Assembly: GCA_017307755.1 (NCBI GenBank)
Contig: JAFKGQ010000003.1
Coordinates: 558,001-622,000, forward strand
Direction: 5' to 3'
Length of the DNA: 64,000 nt
DNA from: Chitinophagaceae bacterium
GTDB taxonomy: Bacteria > Bacteroidota > Bacteroidia > Chitinophagales > Chitinophagaceae
The notes beneath the pieces were generated by a model. It saw only the letters and a list, made by a program, of their open reading frames with translations, had not been told where the DNA came from and did no database searches. How positions within the stretch are numbered: position 1 is the first letter of the stretch; each line of letters opens with the position of its first letter. The position numbers and the translations under genes are program-made. This document shows, piece by piece, positions 34,994 to 42,382 of the stretch.

Positions 34994-35124
34994 CCCTTGC
35001 TAAACTTTTGTAGACGAAATGCGCCGTTAAAGGGTGTAAAAATACCCTTGGCGTATAACAGGTATGCCTATTTTCCCGTCGTAGCACAATCGAAGCAGCA
35101 AAACAAAGGCTTACCTCTGAACAC

Positions 35125-35784
35125 ATGAACAATCCAGGATTGGTTAAGGAGAATCAACGTCACCCCCAGGAGATCGCACGTATCATACTCAGCACCCAAG
35201 AAAAAGAAAGGTTTGAAGTCGGCAAGGAATTGCATGACAACGTCTGTCAGATGCTGGCCACCGTGAAGCTATACCTGGACACGGGATTAAAGGACGACAC
35301 TCATCTCCGGGAATTTGTATGTCTGGGTAAAGACCTCCTGGTGAAAAGCATGGAAGAGCTGCATAGTATCTCCAGGTCCTTGGCGCCGCCCTCTTTGGGA
35401 CATGTATCGCTGAGACAATCCCTGGAAGAACTGGTCCATTCCATACGGATAGCACAGAAGGATATCCATCTCTATATCGAGGGGCTGGACGAGGGAGCGA
35501 TCCATCCCGAGCTAAGGCTTTCCCTCTACCGGATCGTGCAGGAACAGCTGAACAATATCATGAAATATGCGGAAGCCAGCCGGATCGATGTCTTTGTCCA
35601 TCAGCAGGTGGATCGGTTAAGCATAAGAGTAAAGGATAATGGTGTCGGCTTTGACAGCACCCAACGGAGGACGGGCATCGGGATCACGAATATGATCAGC
35701 AGGGTAAATGTGTTCGGGGGTAAGATACAAATAGATACGGCCCCCGGTAAGGGATGTGTGCTCAGCGCACATTTTTGCCTTTGA
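35125..35784 (+). CDS. Soluble NarL-type sensor histidine kinase
   Basis: A 219-residue cytoplasmic histidine kinase with only the catalytic parts. The dimerisation helix carries the phosphorylated His (about 37, in GKELHDNVCQMLATVK, HisKA_3 type), and the ATPase domain carries the N box (VQEQLNNIMKYAEAS), G1 (DNGVGFD) and G2 (GIGITNMISRV). No sensor domain or membrane helix precedes it and no response regulator is adjacent. It may take its signal from a partner protein. A NarL-type regulator would be expected elsewhere. Confidence 0.88.
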   Translation: MNNPGLVKENQRHPQEIARIILSTQEKERFEVGKELHDNVCQMLATVKLYLDTGLKDDTHLREFVCLGKDLLVKSMEELHSISRSLAPPSLGHVSLRQSLEELVHSIRIAQKDIHLYIEGLDEGAIHPELRLSLYRIVQEQLNNIMKYAEASRIDVFVHQQVDRLSIRVKDNGVGFDSTQRRTGIGITNMISRVNVFGGKIQIDTAPGKGCVLSAHFCL

Positions 35785-35788
35785 GTGG

Positions 35789-35820
35789 TTTGGTAATCAT
35801 GGGTACCCATCGTACCTTGA
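35789..35820 (+). promoter_or_regulatory. Promoter-like boxes with a 12-bp palindrome between them
   Basis: TTTG (35789-35792) and TACCTTGA (35813-35820, two mismatches to TAnnTTTG) are 20 bases apart. Between them lies the perfect palindrome ATGGGTACCCAT (35799-35810), a possible operator. The tricorn-like protease starts at 35842. Confidence 0.4.
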
Positions 35821-35841
35821 TAATCCCAAAACCATTGGAGC

Positions 35842-38800
35842 ATGCGACATTTCACACTCTTCCTTTCGTTCTTATTTATATTGATACAAACCCCCGGCTA
35901 TTCTCAGGACAAGGGTCCTTTCTTTCTTTCCAACCCTTGTTTGAGCCCTGACGGCTCTACAGTAATATTCAGCTTTGAAGGCGATCTGTGGCGGGCCGAC
36001 ACAAAAGGCGGACAGGCCGTACGTCTCACTGCCATGCAGGGATATGAGATCAACCCCCGCATCTCCCCTGACGGCAAATGGATAGCTTTCAGCGGAAGGC
36101 AAAATGGTAATTCCGATGTATATGTCATGCCGGTGAACGGGGGAGAGATACGCCAGCTGACCTGGCACAGTTCGGGCGATGAAGTCAATTCCTGGAGCTG
36201 GGATTCCCGGTATATTTACTTTACCTCCGGCCGCATGGGCAATCAATCAGGCTATAAGGTCAGTGTGGACGGAGGCACGCCCGTACGGGTCTTTGGAGAT
36301 TATTTCTTCCTCTATGATCACAACCTTTTCGAACATCCTTCCTCCGGAGAGATCTTTTTCAATGATACCTGGGAAAGCAGCAACCAACTGCAGCGCAAAC
36401 ATTACAAAGGCCCTTTCAATCCGGATATCCAATCTTATGACCCCAAAACGCATAAGTACAAACGCTATACGGACTACGCGGGAAAGGATTTTGGCGCTAC
36501 CCTTGACAGAAAGGGCAATATCTATTTTATCTCTGATGAAGGGAATGGAGAGTATAATCTCTATACCTTCCGGGATGGTAAAAAGACGGCGCTGACGAAT
36601 TTTAAAAGCTCTGTGAAGAATGCTATCGTAAACGCCGAAGGAGGCAAAGTCGTATTCGAGAAGGATTATCAGCTTTATCTATACGATGTTGCGGCAGGCG
36701 CCGCCCATAAGCTGGACATTGCGATCACCCGCAATACTGTTCTGCCAAAGGAAAAAGATTATGATGTAAAGGGCAGGATCAGTGCGCTGGACCTTTCCCC
36801 GGACGGCAAAAAACTGGCATTTGTCTCCCGGGGCGAACTCTTCGTCAGTGACGCAGAGGGGAAGTTTATCCGTAAGATAGAACGAGGTTCCGCAGAAAGG
36901 GTCTGGGAAGTAAAGTGGCTCAATGACAACAAGACACTTCTATTTAACCAGACGCTGGGCGGATATCTTAATTGGTATACCATCGCCGCTGACGGCAGCG
37001 CCCCTTTAAAACAGCTGACCCAGGATACGCGCAGCAACCGCAGTCTTATCTTTAACAAAGCAAAGACGAAGGGCGTTTATCTCAGCGGTCGTGACGAAGT
37101 ACGGCTGCTGGACCTGAAAAATTTTGAAAACAAGACGATCGCAAAGGACGAGATATGGGCCTTTCAAAGCGCCGACCCCTGCTGGTCACCGGACGGACGC
37201 TACATCTGTTATACTGCCCACCGGAATTTTGAGGAAGACCTGTTCATCTATGATATGGTAAAAGGAAAATCCTTCGATCTCACCAATACAGGAGTTGCCG
37301 AGACAGCTCCGGTGTGGAGCCCGGATGGGAAATATATTTACTTTACCTCTTCCCGGCTGAAACCCTCTTATCCTTTCGGTATGCAGGACCCCCGGGTATA
37401 TCGTCTGCCCCTGGAGAAATTCGATGCCCCTTTTCGCATGGACAAATATGACGAGCTGTTCAAACAAGAGAAAAAAGACACCACAAAAAAGGATTCGGCG
37501 TCTACCCCTCAGATCATCGATAGCGACCGTATCATGGAGCGCATAGAACAGATAGGCCCCTCTTTTGGCTCACAATATCTCCAGGACGTCGTACAAAAAG
37601 GCGAAAAGACAAGTGTGCTGTATCTCAGCGATCATGACCAGGGCAAGACTGCGCTTTGGAAAACGGTGATCGAACCTTTCGAACAGAACAAGACGGAAAA
37701 GATACAGGGGGCGGAAGGGCAGAATATCAATACGGCGGCGGCAGGGGATAAATATTATGTACTACTGAACGGCACCATATATAAGCTAAACCTCGACCAG
37801 AATAAACTGGATCCGCTGACCCTGAGTTTTACTTTCCGTAAAAACCTGTCCGGGGAATTCAACCAGGTATTTTATGAGGCCTGGGCCAGGCTGGAAGAGA
37901 ACTATTATGATGAAAAATTCCATGGTCTGGACTGGAAGGCTGCCAGGGATCACTACAGTACCTTCCTGCCGTATCTCAATAATAGGGCGGACCTGCGAGT
38001 GCTGTTGAACGACATGTTGGGTGAGCTGAATTCCTCCCATCAGGGTTTCTACTCTTTTGGGGATGATGAGAATGTGCAATATACCGCCAGCACGATGGAG
38101 ACGGGCGTCCTCTTTGAGGACGACGATCCTTACAAGGTAAAGGGCATCGTTTCCCGAAGCGCTGCAGATAGAAAGGGCGTAGATATACAGCCGGGTGATG
38201 AACTGGTGAAGGTAGACGGCATAACCGTCGACAAAACCAGGGATCGCAGCTTTTATTTTACACACCCCTCCCTGAACAGAGAAATAAAACTGACCTTTAT
38301 GAGGAAAGGCGCGTCAAATGAAGTGGCGCTCCATCCACAGTCCGGCCTGGGGAACAACCTCTATGACGACTGGATCGACAATTGCCGCCGGCGGGTAACG
38401 GAAAAAAGCAAGGGACGGATCGCCTACACTTGTATGAAGAACATGGGTACGGAGGAGCTGGAACATTTCATTGTGGATATGACCCGGGAATTGACAGGAA
38501 AGGATGGCCTGATCCTTGATCTACGTTATAATACGGGGGGCAATGTACATGATGAGGTGCTGCGCTTCCTGGAACAACGCAGCTACCTGCAGTGGAGATA
38601 CAGGGGCGGGGAACTGACCAGCCAGGGTAATTTCACCCCTTCGGACAAGCCGATTGTCCTGCTGATCAATGAACAATCGCTCAGCGACGCGGAAATGACT
38701 GCGACAGGGTTTAAGGCGTTGCGGCTGGGTAAGATCGTCGGTAATGAGACGTATCACTGGATCATTTTCACCAGTGGAGCGGGATTGGTGGATGGGTCGT

Positions 38801-38970
38801 TCGTACGACTGCCTTCCTGGGGTTGTTATACCCTGGATGGCAAGGATATCGAAGCCACGGGTGTGACGCCGGACATAAAAGTGATCAATACTTTTGAAGA
38901 TAAGATCAGCGGGAAAGACCCCCAGCTGGACCGGGCGATCGATGAGGTATTGGGCGCAATAAAGAAATGA
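35842..38970 (+). CDS. Tricorn-type S41 protease
   Basis: A 1042-residue exported protease. It has a signal peptide (about 1-21), two blocks of WD40/PD40-like beta-propeller repeats (about 25-330 and 340-560; repeated SPDGKWIAFSG / SPDGKYIYFTS units), a tricorn C1 helical domain, a PDZ domain (about 745-830; GIVSRSAADRKGVDIQPGDELVKVDG) and an S41 peptidase domain (about 850-1040). The likely nucleophile is in INEQSLSDAEMT (about residue 947). Tricorn proteases degrade oligopeptides; bacterial exported members probably act in the periplasm. It overlaps the M23 gene by 4 bases. Confidence 0.92.
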   Translation: MRHFTLFLSFLFILIQTPGYSQDKGPFFLSNPCLSPDGSTVIFSFEGDLWRADTKGGQAVRLTAMQGYEINPRISPDGKWIAFSGRQNGNSDVYVMPVNGGEIRQLTWHSSGDEVNSWSWDSRYIYFTSGRMGNQSGYKVSVDGGTPVRVFGDYFFLYDHNLFEHPSSGEIFFNDTWESSNQLQRKHYKGPFNPDIQSYDPKTHKYKRYTDYAGKDFGATLDRKGNIYFISDEGNGEYNLYTFRDGKKTALTNFKSSVKNAIVNAEGGKVVFEKDYQLYLYDVAAGAAHKLDIAITRNTVLPKEKDYDVKGRISALDLSPDGKKLAFVSRGELFVSDAEGKFIRKIERGSAERVWEVKWLNDNKTLLFNQTLGGYLNWYTIAADGSAPLKQLTQDTRSNRSLIFNKAKTKGVYLSGRDEVRLLDLKNFENKTIAKDEIWAFQSADPCWSPDGRYICYTAHRNFEEDLFIYDMVKGKSFDLTNTGVAETAPVWSPDGKYIYFTSSRLKPSYPFGMQDPRVYRLPLEKFDAPFRMDKYDELFKQEKKDTTKKDSASTPQIIDSDRIMERIEQIGPSFGSQYLQDVVQKGEKTSVLYLSDHDQGKTALWKTVIEPFEQNKTEKIQGAEGQNINTAAAGDKYYVLLNGTIYKLNLDQNKLDPLTLSFTFRKNLSGEFNQVFYEAWARLEENYYDEKFHGLDWKAARDHYSTFLPYLNNRADLRVLLNDMLGELNSSHQGFYSFGDDENVQYTASTMETGVLFEDDDPYKVKGIVSRSAADRKGVDIQPGDELVKVDGITVDKTRDRSFYFTHPSLNREIKLTFMRKGASNEVALHPQSGLGNNLYDDWIDNCRRRVTEKSKGRIAYTCMKNMGTEELEHFIVDMTRELTGKDGLILDLRYNTGGNVHDEVLRFLEQRSYLQWRYRGGELTSQGNFTPSDKPIVLLINEQSLSDAEMTATGFKALRLGKIVGNETYHWIIFTSGAGLVDGSFVRLPSWGCYTLDGKDIEATGVTPDIKVINTFEDKISGKDPQLDRAIDEVLGAIKK

Positions 38971-39668
38971 CGGATCAAAACAACATAAGGGAAGTTTTAA
39001 AGGAGCACCAGGGAACGTTTCACCCTGTCGTGCCTTTCGATCCTCAGCGGGACCGTCTGTATCCATTTGACTTTACATCGGATAATAAGGAACTCAGGCC
39101 GGAACAGATAGCCGACACGGAAAATTTTGCGAACTATATTAACCAGACCTTACGGGCGCATGGGGCCCGTTATGGCATCGGGGGTTATGGGGAGCACCGT
39201 ACGCTCTATGCCCGCAGCAGGCATTTCGATACGGGAGAGGAGCCCCGTCGTCTCCACCTGGGTATCGATATCTGGGGCCCCGCCGGTACGGCGGTCATGG
39301 CGCCCCTGGATGGCATCGTACATTCTTTTGCTTTCAACAACAATGATAGTGACTACGGGGCTACTCTTATCCTAACCCATCATGCGGGCGGGGTAGGTTT
39401 CCAAATCCTATATGGTCATCTCAGTCTCAATTCTCTGAAAAACCTTCATGAAGGCAAGCGTGTCAGCAAAGGCGAGGTGATCGCTGAGTTTGGGATGCGT
39501 TTTGAGAATGGCAACTGGCCGCCCCATCTTCATTTTCAGTTGATCATTGACATGGAGGGCTGGAAAGGCGACTATCCGGGTGTTTGTAAATTCTCGGAAA
39601 GAGAGAAATGGATGGCGAATTGTCCAGACCCGGACCTGGTGCTCGGGATGATGCGGTATGTCGTCTGA
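38967..39668 (+). CDS. M23-family metallopeptidase without signal peptide
   Basis: A 233-residue protein with the LytM/M23 zinc-peptidase fold: first ligands in LHLGIDIWGPAGTAV (H-x3-D), then LYGHLSL and PHLHFQLI. M23 enzymes cut peptide bridges in peptidoglycan. No signal peptide is visible at the coupled start (MTDQNNIREVLKEHQG), which is odd for such an enzyme; it may act on another substrate in the cytoplasm or leave by another route. ATGA overlap with the tricorn-like gene suggests joint expression. Confidence 0.85.
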   Translation: MTDQNNIREVLKEHQGTFHPVVPFDPQRDRLYPFDFTSDNKELRPEQIADTENFANYINQTLRAHGARYGIGGYGEHRTLYARSRHFDTGEEPRRLHLGIDIWGPAGTAVMAPLDGIVHSFAFNNNDSDYGATLILTHHAGGVGFQILYGHLSLNSLKNLHEGKRVSKGEVIAEFGMRFENGNWPPHLHFQLIIDMEGWKGDYPGVCKFSEREKWMANCPDPDLVLGMMRYVV

Positions 39669-39670
39669 GG

Positions 39671-39928
39671 TTATATCAACAGCGTGCTGCAGACGCCTGT
39701 ACCGAGGAGAAAAGTGATGCCTGCGCTTATCAGGAAAGCCCTGGCCACTTCTTTCTGTTTGCTAAGGGCAAAAATGGCGCTGATGACCAGGCTGAACAGA
39801 CCCGCCAGACAGCATGTGGCGCCGAAGGTGATGACAATGGCTCCGGCACCAGTCTGGGCCGCCGTAATAATAGCCAGCAAAGTAGCAAGCGCCACCACTA
39901 CCAGTGATATTTTAAAATGGGTTTTCAC
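39671..39928 (-). CDS. Small two-to-three-helix membrane protein in the radical SAM operon
   Basis: An 85-residue hydrophobic protein (MKTHFKISLVVVALATLLAIIT ... GAGAIVITFGATCCLAGLFSLVISAIFAL ... AFLISAGITFLLGTGVCSTLLI) with three predicted helices. It starts at a GTG that overlaps the radical SAM stop codon by 4 bases, so the two are translationally coupled. No family recognised. It may anchor the radical SAM enzyme to the membrane or present lipid to it (inference). Confidence 0.7.
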   Translation of the reverse strand: MKTHFKISLVVVALATLLAIITAAQTGAGAIVITFGATCCLAGLFSLVISAIFALSKQKEVARAFLISAGITFLLGTGVCSTLLI

Positions 39929-41331
39929 ACCAAACTATTTTTTCTCTCCCGCTGCAATTGTTTCAGATATTCTTCCTTCTCATCCCGGTAGAACAGGTTC
40001 ATCGTTTCAAAAGGGACGATACGCCCGTCCTTGTGTACGATATGGACACAGCTTTTTTTGATAGCCCGGACATCAAAGTCCCATGCATCGATAAAACGCA
40101 TGATAATGATACGAAATAAATTGTCATATCCCAACCCCGGCGCTTCTACGAAAGGTAGACAGCAGAGCAATTGCTTCATATTATCCTCCACCCTGTCCAC
40201 GGATATGCCCGTGCTGAATATCCCGATGAGGTGCTTGTGCAACTCGGTATCCTGTTCGTAAACGATGGTATTACGGCTGTTGTCCAGCAGATGAGCAGGG
40301 TCGATATACCGGGTGAGCGGAAAGGCCTGGCCCGCCAGCTTCAGCGCATACCCCATTATCAATGCATCAGGGTTGCAGGGTACGGGGATCAGATCGTTGG
40401 GCTGGAAGAGGCTTGTCTGCGACAGTATTCTGCTGCGGACGTCCGTCATCGTGATCCTGTCCTTTGCAGGGTCGAAATTCTCTACACGCCCCGCCACCTG
40501 GGTAGGCTGGAAGGTGACACCCCTGACGCATCGTTGTTTAAGCGCGAATTCGATGATGCTGCCGATCTCGTCGTCATTGACACCCTGTTGCAGTGTGACT
40601 ACCAGCGTCGTTGAAAGATTTAATTCGTTCAGGTGCTCCAGCGCTTTCACCCGTACATCTGTAAGGTCCCTGCCTCGCAGACGCTGCAATGCTTCAGGCT
40701 TGAAAGAGTCGAATTGGAGATAAATCTCAAAGTCCGGCATATAGGAGGCTAGTTGCCCCGCAAACTCACGGTCCTTTGCGATCCTGATCCCATTGGTATT
40801 GACCATCAGATGACGGATGGGCTTTTTACGGGCTATGTCGAGAATGGTAAAAAAATCCGGGTGCAAGGTAGGTTCCCCCCCGCTGATCTGTACCACATCC
40901 GGCCGGCCTTCATTGGCTACGATGATGTCCAGCATCTTTTCTACTTCTTGCACTGTACGGTGGCGTCCATAGTGAGGACTGCTCATAGCATAACAGGTGG
41001 GACAGGTGAGGTTGCACCGGTCTGTGATCTCTACTACCGTAAGACAGCTATGCTGTTCATGATCGAAGCAAAGTCCGCAGTCATAGGGACAGCCATAGAC
41101 GGTGGGTGTGTTAAACCGCAGGGGCGTTTCGGAAGGCTTGTTGTAATTACGGATATTTTTATAATAAGCCATATCCGAGGCGATCAATACTTTGAAAGAC
41201 CCGTGGTGAGGACAATGTTTTAGCATATAAACTTTGTTTTCCTCAAAGACGATCTTTGCGTCCACACGACGAAGACACTCAGGGCAGATGCTCACGGTAA
41301 AGTCATAGTAAGTGTAAGGTCTTTCGGGCAT
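39925..41331 (-). CDS. MJ0619/Tes-like radical SAM protein
   Basis: A 468-residue radical SAM enzyme with several iron-sulfur sites. An N-terminal CPEC pair (Cys 16 and 19) and Cys40 are followed by GCPYDCGLC (Cys 81, 85, 88) and Cys96, then the radical SAM motif CNLTCPTC (Cys 106, 110, 113) and ISGGEPTLHPDF. This extra-cysteine layout is that of the MJ0619-like family. The family includes tetraether synthase Tes, which couples lipid chains, and relatives proposed to act on other C-C bonds. The gene overlaps the Lgt-like gene upstream by 29 bases and the small membrane gene downstream by 4 bases. A lipid substrate is inferred from family and neighbours. Confidence 0.85.
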   Translation of the reverse strand: MPERPYTYYDFTVSICPECLRRVDAKIVFEENKVYMLKHCPHHGSFKVLIASDMAYYKNIRNYNKPSETPLRFNTPTVYGCPYDCGLCFDHEQHSCLTVVEITDRCNLTCPTCYAMSSPHYGRHRTVQEVEKMLDIIVANEGRPDVVQISGGEPTLHPDFFTILDIARKKPIRHLMVNTNGIRIAKDREFAGQLASYMPDFEIYLQFDSFKPEALQRLRGRDLTDVRVKALEHLNELNLSTTLVVTLQQGVNDDEIGSIIEFALKQRCVRGVTFQPTQVAGRVENFDPAKDRITMTDVRSRILSQTSLFQPNDLIPVPCNPDALIMGYALKLAGQAFPLTRYIDPAHLLDNSRNTIVYEQDTELHKHLIGIFSTGISVDRVEDNMKQLLCCLPFVEAPGLGYDNLFRIIIMRFIDAWDFDVRAIKKSCVHIVHKDGRIVPFETMNLFYRDEKEEYLKQLQRERKNSLV

Positions 41332-42058
41332 AACGAATGATAGGTGGGTAATAATAAATAAGACCTGCCATGCTTACCAACTGTATGGTGGACAGTCCAA
41401 AAGGGAAAGTATAGTGGGGCTTTATAAAGTCCAGCAGCAAACGGAATACACAATAGGCGATGAGAAAGATCTTGAATCGGGCGCCTTGTTCGAGGGTCAG
41501 CAGGGGATCGGCCTTTTTTAGCGTCACCCACAGGAGTATAAGAAACATGATCTCATACAGGGCCACGGGGTGCCGTCGGAGCCCATCGCCTAAATCCATA
41601 CCCCAGGGCAGAGAAGTAGGCGTGCCGTAAGTCTCCTCATAAACCCCCATGCTAAAACAGCCGAGACGGCCGATGATCAGGGCCAGCAGAATGGGATAGA
41701 CAAAGAGGTCGCCGGAGGCCTGCTGCTCGCCAATATATCTTTTCATCAGCTCTACTGCCAAAAGCCCGCCCAGGAAACCTCCCAGCACCGTCTTGTTCTC
41801 ATAAAAATAAAGCAGGATATGTTTGGCGTGCAACATGGCCGGAGGATTTTCCAGTCCACCCACCAGCCGGCTGCCAAATAAGGCGCCAAAAATTGCGGCT
41901 ATGAGTATGCTGGTCCGGTTGGTCTGACCTATCGGATCTCCATTGCGTTTACGCAGATGTAAAAAATAACGAAACCCTGTAAACAAGGCTATCGGCTCCG
42001 TTAAAGCATGCAATGGCAGACGGACATTACCGAAATGTATGGTATAGGGAAATGACAA
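41303..42058 (-). CDS. Lgt-like (prolipoprotein diacylglyceryl transferase family) membrane protein
   Basis: A 251-residue polytopic protein with seven predicted helices and the Lgt family layout: TVLGGFLGGLLAVE (about 90-103), the signature region GRLGCFSMGVYEETYG (130-145) and RHPVALYEI (162-170). Lgt moves diacylglycerol from phosphatidylglycerol to prolipoprotein cysteines. In the signature the conserved Asn of GR-x-x-N is Cys134 and the second Asn is also missing, so this is a divergent member and probably not the housekeeping Lgt. It overlaps the radical SAM gene, which suggests a linked lipid reaction. Confidence 0.82.
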   Translation of the reverse strand: MSFPYTIHFGNVRLPLHALTEPIALFTGFRYFLHLRKRNGDPIGQTNRTSILIAAIFGALFGSRLVGGLENPPAMLHAKHILLYFYENKTVLGGFLGGLLAVELMKRYIGEQQASGDLFVYPILLALIIGRLGCFSMGVYEETYGTPTSLPWGMDLGDGLRRHPVALYEIMFLILLWVTLKKADPLLTLEQGARFKIFLIAYCVFRLLLDFIKPHYTFPFGLSTIQLVSMAGLIYYYPPIIRYARKTLHLL

Positions 42059-42079
42059 CGTCCTGTAATATACTGTGTT

Positions 42080-42382
42080 TTACCGGGATCTCAGTGTGCC
42101 GAGAAGGGTCTTTACCATCTCTTTCCACTCCTGTTCCAGCGGATAGTCGGGCATAATCCGGCCGGCGCGGTTATACCAGTAGTTGGCATTCCAATCATCA
42201 CCTTCTTTGCGATGAAGATAAGCATGCACCCATGAACCTTCCCGGGTGGGTATGTCCTGGGCGATCGTATGGGCCTGTTCCCAATCGCCTTTACCATCGT
42301 ACCACATGGCCGCCAGGCTATCAGTGACGCTTTGTGGCGGGTTGTCTCCAGCCAGAGTAGCTTCAAATTGTTCCAGTGTCAT
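42080..42382 (-). CDS. Small conserved cytoplasmic protein
   Basis: A 100-residue protein, rich in Trp, Asp and Glu (MTLEQFEATLAGDNPPQSV ... AAMWYDGKGDWEQAHTIAQDI ... DDWNANYWYNRAGRIMP), with a helical, TPR-like look. I recall similar short proteins in many bacteria without a known role. It lies between the M1 peptidase gene (4-base overlap) and the Lgt-like gene (21 bases), so it is part of the leftward operon. Confidence 0.75.
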   Translation of the reverse strand: MTLEQFEATLAGDNPPQSVTDSLAAMWYDGKGDWEQAHTIAQDIPTREGSWVHAYLHRKEGDDWNANYWYNRAGRIMPDYPLEQEWKEMVKTLLGTLRSR

